A stretch of DNA of 64,000 bases from Streptomyces fulvorobeus (lineage in GTDB: Bacteria; Actinomycetota; Actinomycetes; Streptomycetales; Streptomycetaceae). The translations under genes were made by a program, and so were the position numbers. Position 1 is the stretch's first letter, and each line of letters starts with the position of its first letter. The stretch lies in assembly GCF_013167895.1 (NCBI RefSeq), contig NZ_BLWC01000001.1:2170001-2234000 (forward strand). The letters run 5' to 3'. Of the stretch, positions 30,601 through 37,647 are shown piece after piece. A model generated the notes under the pieces. That model saw nothing but the letters and a program-made list of their open reading frames with translations, was not told where the DNA came from and ran no database searches.

Positions 30601-30759
30601 CCCGTCGCCGTCGTCGTCTGCCCCGAACCAGCTGCGTACGCCGTCGACGAGCGCCTTGCCCTCGACCTGCGCGGCGAACGCCGGCTGGGGCAGACCCGTC
30701 AACAGCAGCACCACGATGCTGCTGGTCGTCAGATTTCTGCGTGTGCGTGGTCCGAACAT
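21694..30759 (-). CDS. giant secreted RHS-repeat polymorphic toxin with Hint domain and HNH-like nuclease tip
   Basis: 3,021 residues. A signal peptide (MFGPRTRRNL, hydrophobic core, AFA cleavage near 30) precedes a basic/proline-rich stretch and then: DNRLRE-type domain about 330-440; golvesin/Xly-like domain about 470-570; second DNRLRE-type domain about 768-906; RHS/YD repeats about 1250-2520, interrupted at about 1993-2130 by a second golvesin-like insertion; RHS core signature (YDMGFRNYDPGLNRFTTRD) near 2560; a hydrophobic pretoxin segment with VVGLIPVVGEVADV; a Hint self-cleavage domain from Cys about 2733 (CTNSFVPGTRVVMADGS) to VLVHN about 2880; and a variable tip of about 138 residues. 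The tip has DPDHVHELQLGG, then NLKMLDRFTNWHIG, an HNH/ENDO VII-like arrangement. The Hint domain would release the nuclease into target cells. Base composition is lower in GC than the flanks in places, and the locus interrupts an otherwise conserved gene order, both suggesting transfer. Confidence 0.88.
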   Translation of the reverse strand: MFGPRTRRNLTTSSIVVLLLTGLPQPAFAAQVEGKALVDGVRSWFGADDDGDGKRSRPPALPDEGVPDNERLPAGREAPTPRRTAEIEERRTPSARYWKLSDGRVQAEVSGTPTHYESGKEWKAIDTAVRPAARDGFSHANTTNVAGTRFGSDPDRLVRFTTENGHGVTVGLKKPAKAKLTPEVSGNAVTYPGALGTGADLRYTVGHGSVKEDIVLTAPPAGGAAYTFTLETGGLAAEQLDNGAIALHSESGGPGRPELVIPAPFMTDARKDAASAYGTASSDAVEQKLSGSKGSYELTLRPDAKWLAAPERRYPVVIDPTISIAPTPTQSQDVMISSDDPSANYDGNWRMSVGATSLGGASRALVRFPLTGVPAGVKLDSADLKLYYDQTHSAGDTNVPLAAHRATAAWDETTATWASARNITGELSGTSVVVDDGDAGTTAAKGAWPASSNTAFTQYAVEKDYLFNKDAVAGDTYTWQPKLPSDGTYRVDVHSVPASDRATNAPYTVTFDGGTKAYTVDQRTGTGGVWKTLGSHPFKAGNAGKVALGDTPVTTSNGVIADAVRLTKDATVTKRAGTVNTWHSFGVTDTVQSWINGTNANNGFVVKATDESTTAPRGGPRYEAAEFAYKGESANFPRLVLTWGRPGVSLDTPRVIHSTGAELNWSAYADPSAVSTADDIVEYQVHRSVFQTFTPSSQTLLAPVAPTGRSFTDSTATPTPADSADTFGNVFYYMVAVKTRDGQVIPAPTQIVRLPTAGRTTVVLQGDAADTTLTSAQPTTGHDAVTESGISHPWLSVGNNSATYGRTRALLKFPSLSEVPAGARVLEAQLDLWGTTTTTGSDGAVYELRALTKDFDETAASWNNATATTPWTAPGGDVGTAVADTVGTVTNDPARQSWTLTSLAQQWVSQPTENKGVAVKLRDESPSGPQERTVFLSSEAEEEQLRPQLVVTYITKSTASTYFAPDTPARMIPGDEYGIDVTLTNTTTTEWKAADQALSYTWSLPDGTDATTGGNQLRTPLPKDVLPGETVTVKAQLKTPINSDSGNKRLDYVLKWDLRNNTAGTWLSATDSIPPLAQNVRVEDPTSDQLGMEKFFSYSGKNTGGGGTLMNNVYAGNTVWQYNALSNPGRGLSTFARFAYNSLDTSDTVLGHGWSAQAASPLRLGAALDFHPNPNPREVTLPDGDGTSHIFRKQDDGSWKAPAGVHYLLEQGSGVDCTPNKDGDPQAWSLTRPDRTRFFFDCDGYVTSTVDKNGNTQLFTYEERKSNNKPVKFLRYITDPAGRQSLTLDYYSKAESSNPKIIDHLKSMTDISGRRLTFAYSDKGLLTTLTDGAGSAQPKVFRFEYDATQGNKNVKLVRTTDPRSHSTSLDYYYPNEGDDPKFHWRTQQITDRLGGTTGFVYTDPDGTAGSVIETKVTDAENHVTTQVLDGYGRATQITNAKSETTKLNWDADNNVTRLEEANGAVTTWVYDQKTGYPLEQKDAEANKNGTPARTYTYSTGLNGHIADLFEKRSPAGRTWKFGYDTRGNLTSVTDPKGLATATPDDYTARSEYDTYGQLTKSIDANGHATVNSDFQPVGYPATITDATNARSTFVYDERGNVSKVTNAKGAVVTQTYDTFARPLEKKEPKDQASGDFITTPAPVYDANDNITRTFSPNGSPSDSVYDRADQLTAATMPGDEATDPVRRTTATYDKVGNVTTITDPRGNETPTVGDHTSTTRYDAVYQPVEMADSDGGKVTTAYDNVGNVVKVSDPKKNASADPDDYTTSFTNDLNHRVVKTTDAIGNFTTVRYDLDGLTVGKTDSEGNEALATYDERGGLVESKVPFSKDGAGGVTYRTTRYAYDQVGNRTKTITPRGVETTDDDSDFTSETVYDELNRVKEERSPFDKDATRYSTPDSTFYFYDSVGNLSSVSAPPSDGQSVRNITEYSYFDNGWTRTAKDPWDISTSYEYNDLGQQTKNTMTSAGGSQQRTMTWDFFDSGNQRARSDDGVPVGKQVVLVDSSDFNNSTNRGNWARSQAEQQYGYDTYSHPAGSGADQFVWQLNIPQKGTYEVLVRHPKMTGAASDAKFTIDHSGGSVTKTVNQTQNTGTWVSLGSYAFVEDGPQKVSVSDQANGTVLADAVKLVRSNTGETDTEKKDFTYRYDANGAMVEVKDNSSGAKIDTYRIAYDGGNRISKVEEVAAGTVKHSTALTYDANGNPVTSTHDLTWSKIEYDARELVAKVTNADSATAGNQQVTTLSYTARGQLLKQTRPNGNTLDMSYYLDGSVKQSVEKTSGGTVVSQHDLEYSPNGHRSKDVLKLMNADDNSAYINNTHTFEYDPQDRVTKAEKTGDSPATESYTYDRNSNVIEQTVDDVTTTQRYDRNRLLSASAEGISSTYNYDPLGRLDTVSIGGETAQKYTYDGFDRQVKARAGSGAAAVTTSYTYDPFDRTVSQVTSGAESKTTAFTYLGLDSQVLREELDGKADKSYQYLPSGQQATQIKHKDDGTKEYSQYTTSPRGDIEAITKEDGRTRATYGYTAYGKDDASQFTGADKPDAGNAGKESYNAFRFNSSRWDKGSGTYDMGFRNYDPGLNRFTTRDSYGGALADMSLATDPFTGNRYAFAGGNPVTFVELDGHLFGLSLSDIGHAALDVVGLIPVVGEVADVANGIWYAAEGNYADAALSMASAIPLVGYGATAVKAGKYAKKGLDAADSAGDATKAADKVDDVADASSTARKADGDTPGAPKKEPEAPKCTNSFVPGTRVVMADGSTKAIEELREGDHVLSTDVESGDTRSREVTDTLSSKGGKDLVTLTVDVDGRDGKRTANITSTEAHTYWLPDAGRWAEAVDLEPGAWLRTSSGTWVQVTAVDHQHRTARVHNLTVDAVHTYYVVVAGQSVLVHNANCGPAEVTVKYQQGMSKFEFAKKAAALQKLSDQGKLFKAPNPVKRNKQITKNYKGDLIKRVYDQYGSTNPAFADKLKDRILNRMDPDHVHELQLGGADAAGNLKMLDRFTNWHIGTQQIWPQIKNLDDFTPIKIKVEW

Positions 30760-31052
30760 CGCTCGTATTCATCCTCAGTGCCTTCGGACCGCACCGGACC
30801 AGGCCCCTTCGCGGGGTACGCGAAAGCGGCTGGAGGCGACGGTCGGTATCTGACCGGCTCCCCAGCGTTCGTCACCGGCGCGAGAGTTCTACTGCGTTTA
30901 GTGGGGTTCATGTCAACCGTTGACGCATAGGGTGCGCTACCGGACGTAAGACCCCATGGGCGCCGGACCGTCCGATATCCACCAAGGGCGGGGGCGCGGG
31001 GGACGGTTGGCGCGTCGCCTCAGGAGCGGGTGGGCCGCCCGGGCAGGAGAAG
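30760..31052. other. divergent intergenic region between RHS toxin and siderophore gene
   Basis: This should contain the toxin promoter (minus strand) and the start of the iron-regulated promoter (plus strand). Apart from the iron box that follows it, I see no clear -10/-35 pair, repeat or small gene. The short open frames here have shadow composition. Confidence 0.4.
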
Positions 31053-31071
31053 AAAGGGTAGGCTAACCTTC
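31053..31071. promoter_or_regulatory. iron box (DmdR1/IdeR type) upstream of siderophore-interacting protein
   Basis: AAAGGGTAGGCTAACCTTC matches the 19-bp actinobacterial iron box TTAGGTTAGGCTAACCTAA at 14 positions, including the whole TAGGCTAACCT core. It lies 66 bp before the start codon. The iron-loaded DmdR1 repressor is expected to bind here. Confidence 0.75.
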
Positions 31072-31137
31072 CCTTCGGACCGCAGTCGCCGGTCGCCGCA
31101 GAAGCGGCGCCCGGTCCCGTTCCGGAGGAGCTCCCGC

Positions 31138-31989
31138 ATGACGACCGCCACCGCATCCGACCCAGCCCCTTTCCGGTTCTTCGGACTGACGGTGACGCGG
31201 ACCCGACGACTCGGGCCGACCATGCTCCGGATCACCTTCGGCGGCCCCGGACTCGACGGCTTCGCGGCCGGCGGCCGGGACCAGAGCCTCTCGCTCTTCC
31301 TGCCGCACCCCGGACAGCCGGAACCGCTCGTCCCGGTCGACGGGAACGGCGAGTGGTTCGCCGCCTGGCGGGCCCTGCCCGAGGACGAGCGGGCGGTGCT
31401 GCGCTCGTACACGGTGCGCGCCCAGCGCCGCGCGGCCGACGGTTCGAACGAGATCGACATCGACTTCGCCCTGCACGAGGACGGCGGACCTGCCTGCCGC
31501 TGGGCGAGCGCCGCCGCTCCGGGGCAGTTCATCAAGGCCATCGGCCCGGCCGTGGAGGACAACACGGCGGTACGCTTCCGCCCCCCGCAGGACACCGACT
31601 GGGTGCTGATCTGGGCCGACGAGACGGCGCTGCCCGCCGCTTCGGCCGCCCTGGAGTGGCTCCCGGCCGGGACGCGCGCCCTGGTCTGGCTGGAGGTCCA
31701 CCACGCCGAGGACCGCCAGGTCATCGACACCGCCGCGCGGGCCACCGTCAACTGGCTGGTGCGGGACGAGAACGCGCCCTCCGCCGTGGACGCCGTCCGG
31801 GCCGCCGAGCTGCCCTCCGGGACCCCGTACGTCTGGATCGCCGGCGAGTCCTCCGAGGTGCGCGCCCTGCGCCGGCACCTCGTGCACGAGCGGGGCTTCG
31901 ACCGCAAGCGCGTGACGTTCGTCGGGTACTGGCGCCGCGGTCTCAGCGAGGAGCAGCTGCGCGCCGAAGTGGCCGCCGAGGACGCGTGA
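31138..31989 (+). CDS. siderophore-interacting protein (FAD ferric-siderophore reductase)
   Basis: 283 residues of the SIP/ViuB family, FAD-dependent reductases that release iron from ferric siderophores in the cytoplasm. The FAD-binding barrel has RSYTVRAQRRAADGSNEIDIDF (R-x-Y-T/S motif) and GPACRWASAAAPGQF; the C-terminal NAD(P)H domain has TPYVWIAGESSEVRALRRHLVHERG and ends VTFVGYWRRGLSEEQL. GGAGGAG lies ten bases before the ATG at 31138. The iron box upstream and the des operon downstream indicate it handles desferrioxamine-bound iron under iron limitation. Confidence 0.92.
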   Translation: MTTATASDPAPFRFFGLTVTRTRRLGPTMLRITFGGPGLDGFAAGGRDQSLSLFLPHPGQPEPLVPVDGNGEWFAAWRALPEDERAVLRSYTVRAQRRAADGSNEIDIDFALHEDGGPACRWASAAAPGQFIKAIGPAVEDNTAVRFRPPQDTDWVLIWADETALPAASAALEWLPAGTRALVWLEVHHAEDRQVIDTAARATVNWLVRDENAPSAVDAVRAAELPSGTPYVWIAGESSEVRALRRHLVHERGFDRKRVTFVGYWRRGLSEEQLRAEVAAEDA

Positions 31990-32041
31990 TCCGGCCGGCC
32001 CGTCCGCCTCTTTCGGAGACGGGGGAGGCAGGCGTAAAAAC

Positions 32042-32060
32042 TTAGGTTAGGCTACCCTTA
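32042..32060. promoter_or_regulatory. iron box upstream of desA
   Basis: TTAGGTTAGGCTACCCTTA matches the actinobacterial iron box consensus at 17 of 19 positions. It is 82 bp upstream of the preferred desA start, as expected for DmdR1 repression of the desferrioxamine operon. Confidence 0.88.
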
Positions 32061-32141
32061 CTTCGACATCGCGCCCTCGTCCCCTTTTCTCCTGCCCGGA
32101 GGGTTTCGATGAAGTTCCCCTCACCCGGGAGGACCCCCTTC

Positions 32142-33590
32142 ATGCGTTCGCACCTGCTCAACGACTCGACCGCAGAGCACTACCGTCGCTCCGTCACCGC
32201 AGGAGTCGAACGGGTCGCGGCCAAACTCGCCGCCACCGAGCGGCCCTTCAGCGGCATAGGCGTCGACGAGCTGGCACCCGTCATCGACGCGATAGACCTG
32301 GACCGTCCGCTGGGCGACTCGTCGGCCGCTCTGGACGAACTGGAAGACGTCTACCTGCGTGACGCCGTCTACTTCCACCACCCCCGTTACCTGGGGCACC
32401 TCAACTGCCCGGTCGTCATCCCGGCCGTCCTCGGCGAGGCCGTGCTCTCGGCCGTCAACTCCTCCCTGGACACCTGGGACCAGAGCGCGGGCGGCACACT
32501 CATCGAGCGCAAGCTGATCGACTGGACCACCGAGCGGATCGGCCTCGGCCCCGCCGCCGACGGCATCTTCACCAGCGGTGGTACGCAGTCGAACCTGCAG
32601 GCCCTCCTGCTGGCCCGCGAGGAGGCCAAGACCCGGCCCGAGCACTTCGGCCGACTGCGGATCTTCGCCTCCGAGTGCAGCCACTTCAGCGTCCAGAAGT
32701 CGGCGAAACTCCTCGGCCTCGGGCCCGACTCCGTCGTCTCCGTGCCCGTCGACAGCAACAAGCGGATGCAGACCGTCGCCCTGGCCCGCGCCCTGGAACA
32801 GTGCGTCGCGGAGGGTTCCGTGCCGATGGCGGTCGTCGCCACCAGCGGTACCACCGACTTCGGCTCCATCGACCCGCTCCCCGAGATCGCCGCCCTGTGC
32901 GAGCGCTTCTCCACCTGGATGCACGTGGACGCCGCCTACGGCTGCGGACTGCTGGCCTCGCGTACCCGCCGCCACCTCCTCGACGGCATCGAGCTGGCCG
33001 ACTCGGTCACGGTCGACTACCACAAGTCCTTCTTCCAGCCGGTCAGCTCCTCGGCGGTGCTGGTCCGCGACGGGGTGACCCTGCGCCACGCCACGTACCA
33101 CGCGGAGTACCTCAACCCGCAGCGGATGGCGCAGGAACGTATCCCCAACCAGGTGGACAAGTCCCTCCAGACCACCCGCAGATTCGACGCGCTCAAGCTC
33201 TGGATGACGCTGCGCGTCATGGGCGCCGACGGCGTGGGCGAGCTCTTCGACGAGGTCTGCGCGCTGGCCGCCGAGGGCTGGCGGCTCCTCGCCGCCGACC
33301 CGCGCTTCGACGTCGTCGTCGAACCCCAGCTCTCCACCCTGGTCTTCCGCTACATCCCGGCCGCCGTCACCGCGCCCGCCGAGATCGACCGGGCCAACCT
33401 GCACGCCCGCAAGGCCCTGTTCGCCTCGGGCGAGGCCGTCGTCGCCGGCACGAAGGTCGGCGACCGCCAGTACCTCAAGTTCACCCTGCTCAACCCTGAA
33501 ACGACCGCGCAGGACATCACCGCGGTCCTCGACCTGATCTCGGGCCACGCCGAGCAGTACCTGGGAGAATCCCTTGACCGCGCTTCCTGA
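32142..33590 (+). CDS. desA: lysine decarboxylase, desferrioxamine biosynthesis
   Basis: 482 residues, a PLP-dependent group II decarboxylase that turns lysine into cadaverine, the first step of desferrioxamine synthesis. The cofactor lysine is in DYHKSFFQP (K295), with [17 protein letters not shown] and [12 protein letters not shown] also typical. The ATG at 32142 is preferred because DesA proteins start MRSHLLND and GGGAGGA lies nine bases upstream. An in-frame ATG at 32109 with its own GGAGGG site would add 11 residues. The gene overlaps desB by 17 bp. Confidence 0.94.
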   Translation: MRSHLLNDSTAEHYRRSVTAGVERVAAKLAATERPFSGIGVDELAPVIDAIDLDRPLGDSSAALDELEDVYLRDAVYFHHPRYLGHLNCPVVIPAVLGEAVLSAVNSSLDTWDQSAGGTLIERKLIDWTTERIGLGPAADGIFTSGGTQSNLQALLLAREEAKTRPEHFGRLRIFASECSHFSVQKSAKLLGLGPDSVVSVPVDSNKRMQTVALARALEQCVAEGSVPMAVVATSGTTDFGSIDPLPEIAALCERFSTWMHVDAAYGCGLLASRTRRHLLDGIELADSVTVDYHKSFFQPVSSSAVLVRDGVTLRHATYHAEYLNPQRMAQERIPNQVDKSLQTTRRFDALKLWMTLRVMGADGVGELFDEVCALAAEGWRLLAADPRFDVVVEPQLSTLVFRYIPAAVTAPAEIDRANLHARKALFASGEAVVAGTKVGDRQYLKFTLLNPETTAQDITAVLDLISGHAEQYLGESLDRAS

Positions 33591-34848
33591 CCCCCACGAC
33601 TTCATCGGGATCGGCCTCGGACCGTTCAACCTCGGGCTCGCGTGCCTGACCGAGCCGATCGGGGAACTGAACGGTGTCTTCCTGGAGTCCAAGCCGGACT
33701 TCGAGTGGCACGCGGGCATGTTCCTCGAAGGGGCCCACCTCCAGACGCCCTTCATGTCGGACCTCGTGACGATGGCCGACCCGACGTCGCCGTACTCCTT
33801 CCTGAACTACCTCAAGGAGCGGGGCAGGCTGTACTCCTTCTACATCCGGGAGAACTTCTACCCCCTGCGGACCGAGTACAACGACTACTGCCGCTGGGCC
33901 GCCGCGAAACTGAGCAGCGTCCGCTTCGGGCAGACCGTGCGGTCGGTCACGTACGAGGAGGGCGACGCGCTCTACACCGTGCGCACCGACGACAGCGTCT
34001 TCCGCGCCCGCCACCTGGTCCTGGGCACCGGCACCCCGCCGTACATCCCGGAGCCCTGCCAGGGCCTGGGCGGCGACCTGCTGCACAACTCGCGCTACGT
34101 CCAGGAGAAGGCGGCGCTCCAGGCGAAGGAGTCCATCACCCTCGTCGGCAGCGGCCAGAGCGCGGCGGAGATCTACTACGACCTGCTCTCCGAGATCGAC
34201 GTGCACGGCTACCGGCTCAACTGGGTGACGCGCTCCCCGAGGTTCTTCCCGCTGGAGTACACCAAGCTGACGCTGGAGATGACCTCGCCGGAGTACGTGG
34301 ACTACTTCCACGCCCTGCCCGAGGAGACCCGCTACCGGCTGGAGTCCGGCCAGAAGGGGCTCTTCAAGGGGATCGACGGCGAACTGATCGACGCCATCTT
34401 CGACCTCCTCTACCAGAAGAACCTGCCCGGCCCCGTCCCCACCCGCCTGCTCACCAACTCCTCGCTCCACACGGCCGCCTACGACGAGGCGACGGGCACG
34501 TACACCCTGGGGCTGCGCCAGGAGGAGCAGGACAAGGACTACTCCCTCACCACTCACGGACTGATCCTCGCCACCGGCTACAAGTACACCCCTCCGGCCT
34601 TCCTGGAACCGATCGCCGGCCGGCTGAGACACGACAGCCGGGGACGCTTCGACGTGGCCCGCAACTACAGCATCGACACCACAGGACGCGGGGTGTTCCT
34701 CCAGAACGCGGGCACGCACACCCACTCGATCACCTCGCCCGACCTGGGCATGGGCGCGTACCGCAACGCGTACATCATCGGCGAGCTGCTCGGCCGTGAG
34801 TACTACCCGGTCGAGAAGTCCATCGCCTTCCAGGAGTTCGCCATATGA
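33574..34848 (+). CDS. desB: cadaverine N-hydroxylase (FAD/NADPH monooxygenase)
   Basis: 424 residues of the lysine/ornithine N-monooxygenase family; it N-hydroxylates cadaverine. The FAD motif [12 protein letters not shown] lies at the N-terminus, the NADPH motif [16 protein letters not shown] near residue 190, and the late [13 protein letters not shown] motif near 330. The start is a TTG at 33574 inside the end of desA, with GGGAGAA in front; the ATG-less start and 17-bp overlap point to coupling with desA. It ends in an ATGA overlap with desC. Confidence 0.93.
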   Translation: MTALPDPHDFIGIGLGPFNLGLACLTEPIGELNGVFLESKPDFEWHAGMFLEGAHLQTPFMSDLVTMADPTSPYSFLNYLKERGRLYSFYIRENFYPLRTEYNDYCRWAAAKLSSVRFGQTVRSVTYEEGDALYTVRTDDSVFRARHLVLGTGTPPYIPEPCQGLGGDLLHNSRYVQEKAALQAKESITLVGSGQSAAEIYYDLLSEIDVHGYRLNWVTRSPRFFPLEYTKLTLEMTSPEYVDYFHALPEETRYRLESGQKGLFKGIDGELIDAIFDLLYQKNLPGPVPTRLLTNSSLHTAAYDEATGTYTLGLRQEEQDKDYSLTTHGLILATGYKYTPPAFLEPIAGRLRHDSRGRFDVARNYSIDTTGRGVFLQNAGTHTHSITSPDLGMGAYRNAYIIGELLGREYYPVEKSIAFQEFAI

Positions 34849-35390
34849 GCCGGACCATCGGTACCCTCACCATCCGCCCGCTGGACCCCCTGACCGACGC
34901 CGAGCTGGTGCACGGCTGGGTCACCCACCCCAAGGCGTCCTTCTGGATGATGGGCGACGCCCGCCTGGAGGACGTCGAGCGCGAGTACATGGCGATCACC
35001 TCCCACCCGCACCACGACGCCTTCATCGGGCTGCACGACGGGGAGCCCGCCTTCCTCATGGAGCGCTACGACCCGGCCGAGGTCGAGCTCAAGGGGCTGT
35101 ACGAGGCCGAGCCCGGCGACATCGGGATGCACTTCCTGGTCGCCCCCACCGACACCCCGCTGCACGGCTTCACGCTCGCCGTGATCACCGCCGTGATGAA
35201 GGAGCTGTTCGCCGACCCCTCGGTACTCCGTGTCGTCGTCGAGCCCGACGTCCGCAACGACGCCGTGCACGCCCTGAACAAGGCCGTCGGCTTCGAGGTC
35301 CTGCGCGAGATCACCAAGCCGGAGAAGACCGCGCTGCTCAGCGCGTGCACCCGCGAACGGTTCCAGGCCACGACCGGAGGTCTCTCCTGA
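34845..35390 (+). CDS. desC: N-hydroxycadaverine acyltransferase
   Basis: 181 residues of the GNAT-like IucB/RhbD family. The protein transfers succinyl or acetyl groups from CoA to N-hydroxycadaverine. [14 protein letters not shown] and [10 protein letters not shown] with [29 protein letters not shown] are family hallmarks, the last being the CoA-binding region. It overlaps desB by 4 bp and its stop overlaps the desD start as TGATG. Confidence 0.93.
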   Translation: MSRTIGTLTIRPLDPLTDAELVHGWVTHPKASFWMMGDARLEDVEREYMAITSHPHHDAFIGLHDGEPAFLMERYDPAEVELKGLYEAEPGDIGMHFLVAPTDTPLHGFTLAVITAVMKELFADPSVLRVVVEPDVRNDAVHALNKAVGFEVLREITKPEKTALLSACTRERFQATTGGLS

Positions 35391-37163
35391 TGCCGGCTCT
35401 CACCGACAGCGTCGCCCACCTCTCCCCGGGCGCTGGGCCACCGCCAACCGGCTGCTGATCCGCAAGGGCCTCGCCGAGTTCGCCCACGAGCGCCTGCTGA
35501 CCCCGGCCCCGCTGGGCGAGGGCCGCTACTCGGTCCGCAGCGACGACGGGGAGACGGAGTACCGCTTCGCCGCCCGGCTCTTCGCCCTCGACCACTGGCA
35601 GGTCGACGCCGACTCCATCACCCGCCACCGGCACGGCGGCGAACTCCCCCTGGACGCGCTCGACTTCTTCATCGAGCTACGCTCGGCCCTGGGCCTCTCC
35701 AGGAGATCCTGCCCGTCTACCTGGAGGAGATCTCCTCCACCCTGGCCGGAACCGCGTACAAACTCACCAAGGAACCGGTCACCTCGGCCCAGCTGGTCGC
35801 CGCCGGTTTCCAGGCGATCGAGACCGGGATGACCGAGGGCCACCCGTGCTTCGTGGCCAACAACGGGCGCCTGGGCTTCGGCGTGGACGAGTACCGCGCG
35901 TACGCCCCCGAGACGGCGGCGCAGATCCGGCTGGTCTGGCTCGCCGCCCGCCGCGACCGCGCCACGTTCACCGCGGGCGCCGGGCTCGACTACGGGACGC
36001 TCATCGCCGGGGAACTGGGTGAGGAGACCCTCGGCCGGTTCGCGGAGACGATGACCGGCCTGGGCCTCGACCTCGACGACTACTTCCTCATCCCCGTACA
36101 CCCCTGGCAGTGGTGGAACAAGCTGTCCGTCACCTTCGCCGGAGAGCTCGCGCAGCGGCACCTGGTCTGCCTGGGCGAGGGTGACGACGCCTACCTCGCA
36201 CAGCAGTCGATCCGTACGTTCTTCAACACCGACCACCCCGGGAAGCACTATGTGAAGACGGCGCTCTCCGTCCTCAACATGGGCTTCATGCGCGGGCTCT
36301 CGGCCGCGTACATGGAGGCGACGCCCGCCATCAACGACTGGCTCGCGGGACTCGTCGAGCGCGACGAGCTGCTGCGCGGGGCCCGGTTCTCGATCATCCG
36401 GGAGCGGGCGGCCATCGGCTACCACCACCGGGCGTACGAGGCGGCGACGGCCAAGGGCTCCCCGTACCTGAAGATGCTCGCCGCGCTCTGGCGTGAGAGC
36501 CCCGTCCCGGACCTGGCGCCTGGCGAGCGGGTCGCCACGATGGCCTCGCTGCTCCACACCGACCACGAGGGCACGTCCGTCGCGGGCGTGCTGATCGCCG
36601 AGTCGGGCCTGACGCCCGCGCAGTGGCTGCGCGGCTACCTGGACGCCTACCTCGTCCCGGTGCTGCACAGCTTCTACGCCTACGACCTGGTGTTCATGCC
36701 GCACGGCGAGAACGTCATCCTGGTCATCGAGGACGGCGCCGTGCGCCGCACGATCTTCAAGGACATCGCCGAGGAGATCGCGGTCATGGACCCGGACGCG
36801 GTGCTGCCGCCCCAGGTCGAGCGCGTCCGGGCCGACGTCCCCGAGGACATGAAGCTGCTGTCGGTGCTGACCGACGTCTTCGACTGCTTCTTCCGCTTCC
36901 TGGCCGCCGGGCTGGCCACCGAGGGCGTCCTCGACGAGGACACGTTCTGGCGGACGGTCGCCGAGTGCGTGAGCGGCTACCAGGAGTCGGTGCCCCACCT
37001 CGCGGAGAAGTTCAAGCAGTACGACCTGTTCACGGAGGAGTTCGCGCTGTCCTGCCTGAACCGTCTGCAACTGCGTGACAACAGGCAGATGGTCGACCTG
37101 GCGGACCCGTCCGGCGCCCTGCAACTGGTCGGCACCCTCAGGAACCCCCTCGCGGGGCGGTAG
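35390..37163 (+). pseudogene. desD: desferrioxamine synthetase (NIS synthetase), two frameshifts
   Basis: The ATG at 35390 overlaps the desC stop. The product is an IucA/IucC-family NIS synthetase of about 591 residues that joins and cyclises the hydroxamate units using ATP. The first frame ([13 protein letters not shown]) breaks in the GGG at 35428-35430; one missing base restores RWATANRLLIRKGLAEF. The second frame runs to about 35700, where one missing C in CTCTCCAGG restores GLSQEILPVYLEEI. The third frame then continues intact to the stop with GMTEGHPCFVANNGRLGF, HPWQWWNK and the core RTFFNTDHPGKHYVKTALS. All catalytic-core sequence is preserved, so two sequence errors are more likely than a dead gene. 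Confidence 0.88.
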
Positions 37164-37170
37164 GAGCGGA

Positions 37171-37207
37171 CCGCCGGACGGGCTCCCTGAACAAGCCCGT
37201 CCGGCGG
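37171..37207 (+). terminator. terminator of the des operon
   Basis: A perfect 14-bp stem (CCGCCGGACGGGCT at 37171-37184 with its complement at 37194-37207) and a nine-base loop, starting 8 bp after the desD stop. Confidence 0.75.
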
Positions 37208-37268
37208 CCGAGGCCCGCTCCCAGCCTGTCGATCCGGTCACCCGCACCCTGGCCGGAGGCAGGATTCC

Positions 37269-37610
37269 ATGGCCCGCTGCCCGATATCGGGCAGATTTCT
37301 TGCACATTACGGCTCTGCCAAGCAATATCGACGCGTGCTCGAACGCCGCTCGTCGCATGACGACCTCATCGACCACCTGGTGCGCAGCACCGCGCTCCAG
37401 CGCGGTGAGGCGGCCCGGGTGATCCTCGACGTGCTGGCGTACTTCGACGAGACGACCGACGACTTCGTCCGCCGCCGCCACCGCGAGCTGCAGTCCGGCG
37501 GCCTGGTGAACACGGAGATCTTCGAACGGATCGCGGCCGAGCTGCCGCACCGCGCGGTCGCACCGCCGGAGCTGTCGCTCCGCCAGCTGCGCCGCATCGT
37601 CTACGGCTGA
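37269..37610 (+). CDS. small conserved actinobacterial protein
   Basis: 113 residues. The last 85 are well ordered and helix-rich: HDDLIDHLVRSTALQRGEAARVILDVLAYFDETTDDFVRRRHRELQ, then NTEIFERIAAELPHRAV and LSLRQLRRIVYG. The pattern of a short helical DNA-binding-like domain with an arginine-rich end recalls small nucleic-acid-associated proteins, but no family is certain. The ATG at 37269 is the only good start; the first 25 residues look less conserved. It is 37 bp upstream of glmS and may be co-transcribed. Confidence 0.65.
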   Translation: MARCPISGRFLAHYGSAKQYRRVLERRSSHDDLIDHLVRSTALQRGEAARVILDVLAYFDETTDDFVRRRHRELQSGGLVNTEIFERIAAELPHRAVAPPELSLRQLRRIVYG

Positions 37611-37647
37611 GCACTCACTGGTACGTCGATGGAGGGGCAGAGAACTC

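Noticed and set aside
28384..30930. An 848-codon plus-strand frame opposite the toxin N-terminus
   Set aside because: Same reason: complement of a real secreted protein gene, with shadow composition.
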